Positions 28,316-30,801 of a stretch of DNA of 30,801 nucleotides are shown here, piece by piece; within the stretch, counting starts at the first letter, position 1, and the number at the start of each line of letters is the position of its first letter. Both the position numbers and the translations under genes were made by a program. Source of the stretch: a virus. A model generated the notes under the pieces. It searched no databases. It worked only from the letters and a program-made list of their open reading frames with translations, and was not told the DNA's origin. The DNA lies in IMG/VR virus record IMGVR_UViG_3300034073_003124, positions 1 through 30,801 of that record, one strand, 5' to 3'.

Positions 28316-28624
28316 TTATTGATTACATTGACCTTTTAGCCTATACCCAATGTACTTCTCTTCCCAAGCCTTTCGGCGTTCCTCGGTTCTGAATTGTTTG
28401 CGATCGATCTGATGCTTTTCAAACACTTCTTGCATTTTCTCAATTCTTGAAGTCTGAGTGTGTTTATTCCATAAAAACAAAAGAGTCCACGCGATCATCA
28501 ATGCAAACAAAACTTGCAGAAGTTCTTGTGTCAGAGGGTGGACTCGCTTTCCTTCGTACCAACCTACAGCACGTTGAAAAGAGCGTTCGCGAATTTCTTC
28601 TGAAGTTAGTCTTTCATATGACAT
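28316..28624 (-). CDS. single-span membrane protein
   Basis: A 102-residue protein starting MSYERLTSEEIRERSF. One membrane helix at about residues 35-52 (ELLQVLFALMIAWTLLFLW) separates a charged N-terminal domain from a long basic C-terminal helix (KMQEVFEKHQIDRKQFRTEERRKAWEEKY). The ATG at 28624 has AAAGGGTGAATAAC and follows the upstream stop directly. It pairs with the 28626 gene, also single-span, so the two may form a complex. Role unknown. Confidence 0.72.
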   Translation of the reverse strand: MSYERLTSEEIRERSFQRAVGWYEGKRVHPLTQELLQVLFALMIAWTLLFLWNKHTQTSRIEKMQEVFEKHQIDRKQFRTEERRKAWEEKYIGYRLKGQCNQ

Positions 28625-28625
28625 G

Positions 28626-28832
28626 TTATTCACCCTTTAGTTCAGCTGGGATCTTCTCGTAACCACAATCTTTGTTTTCGATTAGTTGGTTATATGTGTA
28701 GATTTCTTCTGGGGTTGGTTCATTATCCCAGAGACGAACTTGTTGGATGACATTGATCACTAGCCAGAAAGCCAGAACCAGCCACATGAAGATGTAGGTG
28801 AGTTTGAAGAAAAATATGCGTGCAGCGTTCAC
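28626..28832 (-). CDS. small single-span membrane protein
   Basis: A 68-residue protein with a hydrophobic helix at residues 6-29 (FFFKLTYIFMWLVLAFWLVINVI) and a polar acidic C-terminus. It uses a GTG start with GAGGTACAATAA upstream. It is the first gene below the early promoter at 28874-28902 and couples to the 28316 membrane gene. A holin-like function cannot be excluded, but early promoter control argues for host-membrane modification or exclusion. Confidence 0.7.
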   Translation of the reverse strand: MNAARIFFFKLTYIFMWLVLAFWLVINVIQQVRLWDNEPTPEEIYTYNQLIENKDCGYEKIPAELKGE

Positions 28833-28873
28833 TTATTGTACCTCGGTTTACAGATTAGAGTATTTGTAAACTT

Positions 28874-28902
28874 ATAGTACAATAAGCAGCCACAAAAGTA
28901 AA
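28874..28902 (-). promoter_or_regulatory. early promoter, variant copy (TTTACT-N17-TACTAT)
   Basis: On the minus strand TTTACT (28902-28897), a 17-base spacer and TACTAT (28879-28874). The 21-bp box and distal block are absent here, so this is a simple promoter of the same class. Confidence 0.6.
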
Positions 28903-28906
28903 CTAA

Positions 28907-29251
28907 TTACGTTAGGTGCACATTCTGTGAAGCAAGGGAGGGAGCCATCCTTGCAATCTTTTTGTCTGCCAAAAGACAAATTTTATCAGCTTCGTTTCTT
29001 AGATCAATGGCTTCTTTTTGCGCAGCAGCATCCCCTGGAAACGCTTTCGCTTGAATGGCGAATTCGTTGGCGTCGTCGATGTGGTGTGCGGCAAGAACAC
29101 AAAGATCGTTCAGGCGTTGAATTTCTCTGGAAGTTCTGGAGTCGAACTTCTTGTTTAGAATAGCTTTGTCTAGAATCTTTGCAATCTTCTGGTATCTTTG
29201 TTTTCTTGCTTGATTCTCTGCTTCCATCAAGAATTCGTTCAAGTGTTTCAT
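28907..29251 (-). CDS. putative internal head protein with capsid-targeting leader
   Basis: A 114-residue protein whose N-terminus MKHLNEFLMEAENQ closely resembles T4 capsid-targeting sequences (MKTYQEFIAEA), with LME|A at residues 8-10 as the probable gp21 cut. The mature part is a charged, Ala-rich helical protein (LAAHHIDDANEFAIQAKAFPGDAAAQKEAIDLRNEADK). Its ATG overlaps the stop of the 29251 gene (TAATG). It is the last gene of the late operon that begins at 30659. Injection with the DNA is inferred from the leader. Confidence 0.75.
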   Translation of the reverse strand: MKHLNEFLMEAENQARKQRYQKIAKILDKAILNKKFDSRTSREIQRLNDLCVLAAHHIDDANEFAIQAKAFPGDAAAQKEAIDLRNEADKICLLADKKIARMAPSLASQNVHLT

Positions 29252-29664
29252 TAGGTGGTCTCGTGTGCTATTTGTGTTGCTCTTTTTGCTTCTTCTGTTG
29301 CTCTTTTTGCATCTCTTCTCCGCTGACCTGAACCAGCCATTCCTCCGTTTTCATATTCGCTGTGGGCGGTTTCTGCGGCGCGATGAGCAGATTCTGCCTC
29401 TCTGTGCGCCTGAGCTATTCTGGTGAACATCTCATGTTGTTCAAACGAAGGAGTGTGTTTAGCTGCATGTTCCAATCCTGCTGCTGTTTGACCATGGTCT
29501 TTTGCTCTCATCCCGTGGTCGTTGGCAGCTGCACCACCAACTTTGGGATCCTTTGGTTTGAATTTGTCTTCTGCGCTTTTTCTTGCCGCCTCTAGAATTA
29601 TGTCTTCTAGGTCGTGTGGACCATATGACTTGAATTCTCTAAAACTGATTCCTGGTTTGCTCAT
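29251..29664 (-). CDS. putative internal head protein, Ala/His-rich
   Basis: A 137-residue protein. The ATG at 29664 overlaps the phospholipase stop (ATGA), with GTGGATTAAA ahead; a start four codons earlier is possible but lies inside the previous gene. The leader MSKPGISFREFKSYGPHDLEDIILEAARKS holds a FREF motif and ILE|A at 23-25, matching the gp21 rule. The mature part is Ala/His/Glu-rich with repeated helices (AHREAESAHRAAETAHSEY, RDAKRATEEAKRATQIAHE), similar in composition to leader cassette 1. Function unknown. Confidence 0.72.
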   Translation of the reverse strand: MSKPGISFREFKSYGPHDLEDIILEAARKSAEDKFKPKDPKVGGAAANDHGMRAKDHGQTAAGLEHAAKHTPSFEQHEMFTRIAQAHREAESAHRAAETAHSEYENGGMAGSGQRRRDAKRATEEAKRATQIAHETT

Positions 29665-30659
29665 TTTAATCCACATTCGTTGTTAAGGCAGTTTACTGAT
29701 TTAGTTAGGATGGCGATAGTTACAGCCATCGCTTCTGGGATGAGTTCCTTTGCAACACGATTACGAGTTTCGAAATCGGTCGAGTAAAGAGGCTCTGGTC
29801 TTGCATATGCTTGATTGGCAACAGTATGGATCAGATTTGGAATTGTATCCCTAGGATTGTACTTTGATAGAGCCATCTGAACTTTATTGTAATCGGCAAA
29901 CTTCTGTGTATAGTAATTGTCCTCGACCCATCCTTCCCATCCTGCGTGATGGTTTGCAGAAGTTGAGTTCGTGTGGTGTGGCTGGGCGGCATCTGTTGCG
30001 AAGTGTAGCGAGTATCCAACTGTCTGAAATGTTGGTTGTTTAAGAAATTGTCCGAACCAATGTTTTCCTGCGTTAGAAGATGGCTGCCAAGGAATGGTCT
30101 GGAAATCTTTGTATTGATCGTATGTAGAATAAGAACCTTGGCGATAGTTGGCTTCTGTTGTATCGAAGTCAGACTTCTTTAGTTCCTGGTTCCAGAGATA
30201 AACTGCAGCGAGTTTGTCGATGTCAAAAAACTCTCCCTTGCCGAGCGACCCATTAGGAGTGCGATGCTGATAATTGTATCCACCATGAGGGTTTCCGTGG
30301 GCGTCAGTTCCACGAGACATAGTCACAAAGTGGTGATATGCGTTGTATCCGACAATGTCATAAGCGAGACCAAAGACTGGCGCTTCCCAGTATCCAGTCC
30401 ACCAAAAGCCTAGATGTACGTCTTTGAACCGATCCACATCGAAACATGCCTGACCTAGTGCGTCCCCAGCCTTCGCTGCATCACCAGCAGCAGCTTTCTT
30501 GAAGTATTCGTATGCTCTCTTTTGTTCTGCTGTTGCGTAAGGAGAACCCATATACGCAAACGCATCCTGCACGATTTGCTTGTGGGTTGGCATCGACCAA
30601 CCAAATGCGTTAGAAGAAACTGCTAGAGAAACTGCTAGAGCGAGGCTCTTTACTTTCAT
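29661..30659 (-). CDS. secreted zinc-dependent phospholipase C-like enzyme
   Basis: A 332-residue protein with a clear Sec signal peptide (MKVKSLALAVSLAVSSNAFG, cleaved before W21). The predicted mature N-terminal Trp, followed by H26, is the zinc-binding start of the phospholipase C / P1 nuclease superfamily. Further ligand motifs: DVDRFKDVHLGFW (74-85), YNAYHHF (H109, H110), and SLHFATDAAQPHHTNS with H219, D223 and H228, then NHHAGWEGWVED with H237/H238 and E242. The pattern LHxxTDxxQPxH...H...WE fits the zinc phospholipase C family better than P1 nuclease, but the substrate is not certain. It would act in the periplasm or outside the cell. A late promoter lies 59 bases upstream, and two capsid-targeted proteins follow. 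Confidence 0.85.
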   Translation of the reverse strand: MKVKSLALAVSLAVSSNAFGWSMPTHKQIVQDAFAYMGSPYATAEQKRAYEYFKKAAAGDAAKAGDALGQACFDVDRFKDVHLGFWWTGYWEAPVFGLAYDIVGYNAYHHFVTMSRGTDAHGNPHGGYNYQHRTPNGSLGKGEFFDIDKLAAVYLWNQELKKSDFDTTEANYRQGSYSTYDQYKDFQTIPWQPSSNAGKHWFGQFLKQPTFQTVGYSLHFATDAAQPHHTNSTSANHHAGWEGWVEDNYYTQKFADYNKVQMALSKYNPRDTIPNLIHTVANQAYARPEPLYSTDFETRNRVAKELIPEAMAVTIAILTKSVNCLNNECGLK

Positions 30660-30801
30660 ACATTATTTCCTCTGGTTCTGATATTGTTTGCGTACAGGAA
30701 GGCTAGATCTACATTTTTATTTATATTGGACACGTCGGTCATAGGATTTGCAAGGATCGCAAGAAGGATCTTTTCGAACAGATCTTGATTTGTTTCTTGC
30801 T
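30656..30801 (-). CDS. C-terminal end of an unknown protein (partial)
   Basis: An open frame of 47 codons runs from the window edge to a TGA that overlaps the phospholipase ATG (ATGA). The visible end, DLFEKILLAILANPMTDVSN...AFLYANNIRTRGNN, looks like normal protein with a helix, and the stop coupling matches the style of neighbouring genes. The product cannot be named from this fragment. Confidence 0.6.
   Translation of the reverse strand, partial: QETNQDLFEKILLAILANPMTDVSNINKNVDLAFLYANNIRTRGNNV
30718..30725 (-). promoter_or_regulatory. late promoter TATAAATA for the phospholipase operon
   Basis: An exact TATAAATA on the minus strand lies 59 bases before the phospholipase ATG, inside the 3' end of the upstream gene. 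Confidence 0.75.

Larger units (their letters stand above)
28222..28324 (-). repeat. dispersed intergenic regulatory module, copy 3, with inverted loop
   Basis: The distal block GCTAAGTTATTGATT (28310-28324) overlaps the stop of the upstream gene. Between it and the 21-bp box lies an 18-base segment (28288-28305) that is the exact reverse complement of 2958-2975 in copy 1, while the flanking blocks keep the same orientation. Confidence 0.75.

Noticed and set aside
1-30801. CRISPR array or reverse-transcriptase (DGR) system
   Set aside because: No regularly spaced short repeats with unique spacers and no reverse-transcriptase motif (such as YxDD) were seen. The repeated cassette borders are two long units plus one partial, not an array.
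30656-30801. Reading the right-edge sequence as a noncoding leader of the phospholipase gene
   Set aside because: A continuous frame ends in an ATGA overlap with the phospholipase start, and its codons look protein-like, so a partial gene is more likely.

Overview
This window is a piece of a large tailed-phage genome of the T4 type (contractile-tail myovirus). The evidence is a T4-style head and tail block in T4 order (gp18 sheath, gp19 tube, gp20 portal, a gp68-position core protein, gp21 protease, gp22 scaffold, gp23 major capsid), together with UvsY, UvsW, a PhoH-type ATPase, a RuvC-type resolvase and the N-terminal part of the T4 gp39 topoisomerase subunit. Late promoters resemble T4 (TATAAATA) and the CTAAATA form. 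The host is not identified. A Sec-type signal peptide and several small early genes of a type common in proteobacterial phages suggest a Gram-negative host (inference).

Layout. 1-2847: topoisomerase large subunit (minus, cut by the window edge), a homing-endonuclease-like gene (plus) and a four-gene early operon (minus). 3005-4057: an orphan minus-strand protein with a possible nuclease-like core. 4308-9022: recombination and repair genes uvsY (plus), phoH, a zinc ribbon and ruvC (minus) and uvsW (plus). Between uvsY and ruvC lie three tandem cassettes that share one N-terminal leader but have unrelated bodies. 9040-18801: a small protein, a tail-tube-like protein on the opposite strand, then the structural block. 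18897-20792: two tandem alpha/beta-hydrolase paralogues under a late-type promoter. 20787-28832: a long minus-strand early region of about 24 small genes, mostly overlapping by ATGA or TAATG, plus one long late-type gene (23759-24955). 28907-30801: a minus-strand late operon carrying a secreted zinc phospholipase C-like enzyme followed by two probable capsid-targeted proteins.

How the parts work together. Late genes, several with CTAAATA or TATAAATA boxes, build the head and tail. The gp21 protease should trim proteins carrying short leaders that end in (L/I)-x-E. At least six non-scaffold proteins in the window carry such a leader: the three cassettes at 4805-5997 and the products of 23759-24955, 28907-29251 and 29251-29664. 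I read these as internal head proteins, packaged with the DNA and injected into the host. The cassette locus has repeated borders, one of which is a relic of the neighbouring ruvC 3' end, so it looks like a site where payloads are swapped. Early genes are driven by a repeated intergenic module: usually a hairpin terminator, then a 21-bp box, 8 bp, and a promoter TTTACT-N16-TATACT. Three copies are seen, plus a fourth promoter without the box.

Limits: all function calls come from reading motifs and from remembered family members. No database search was run, and base composition was judged by eye.
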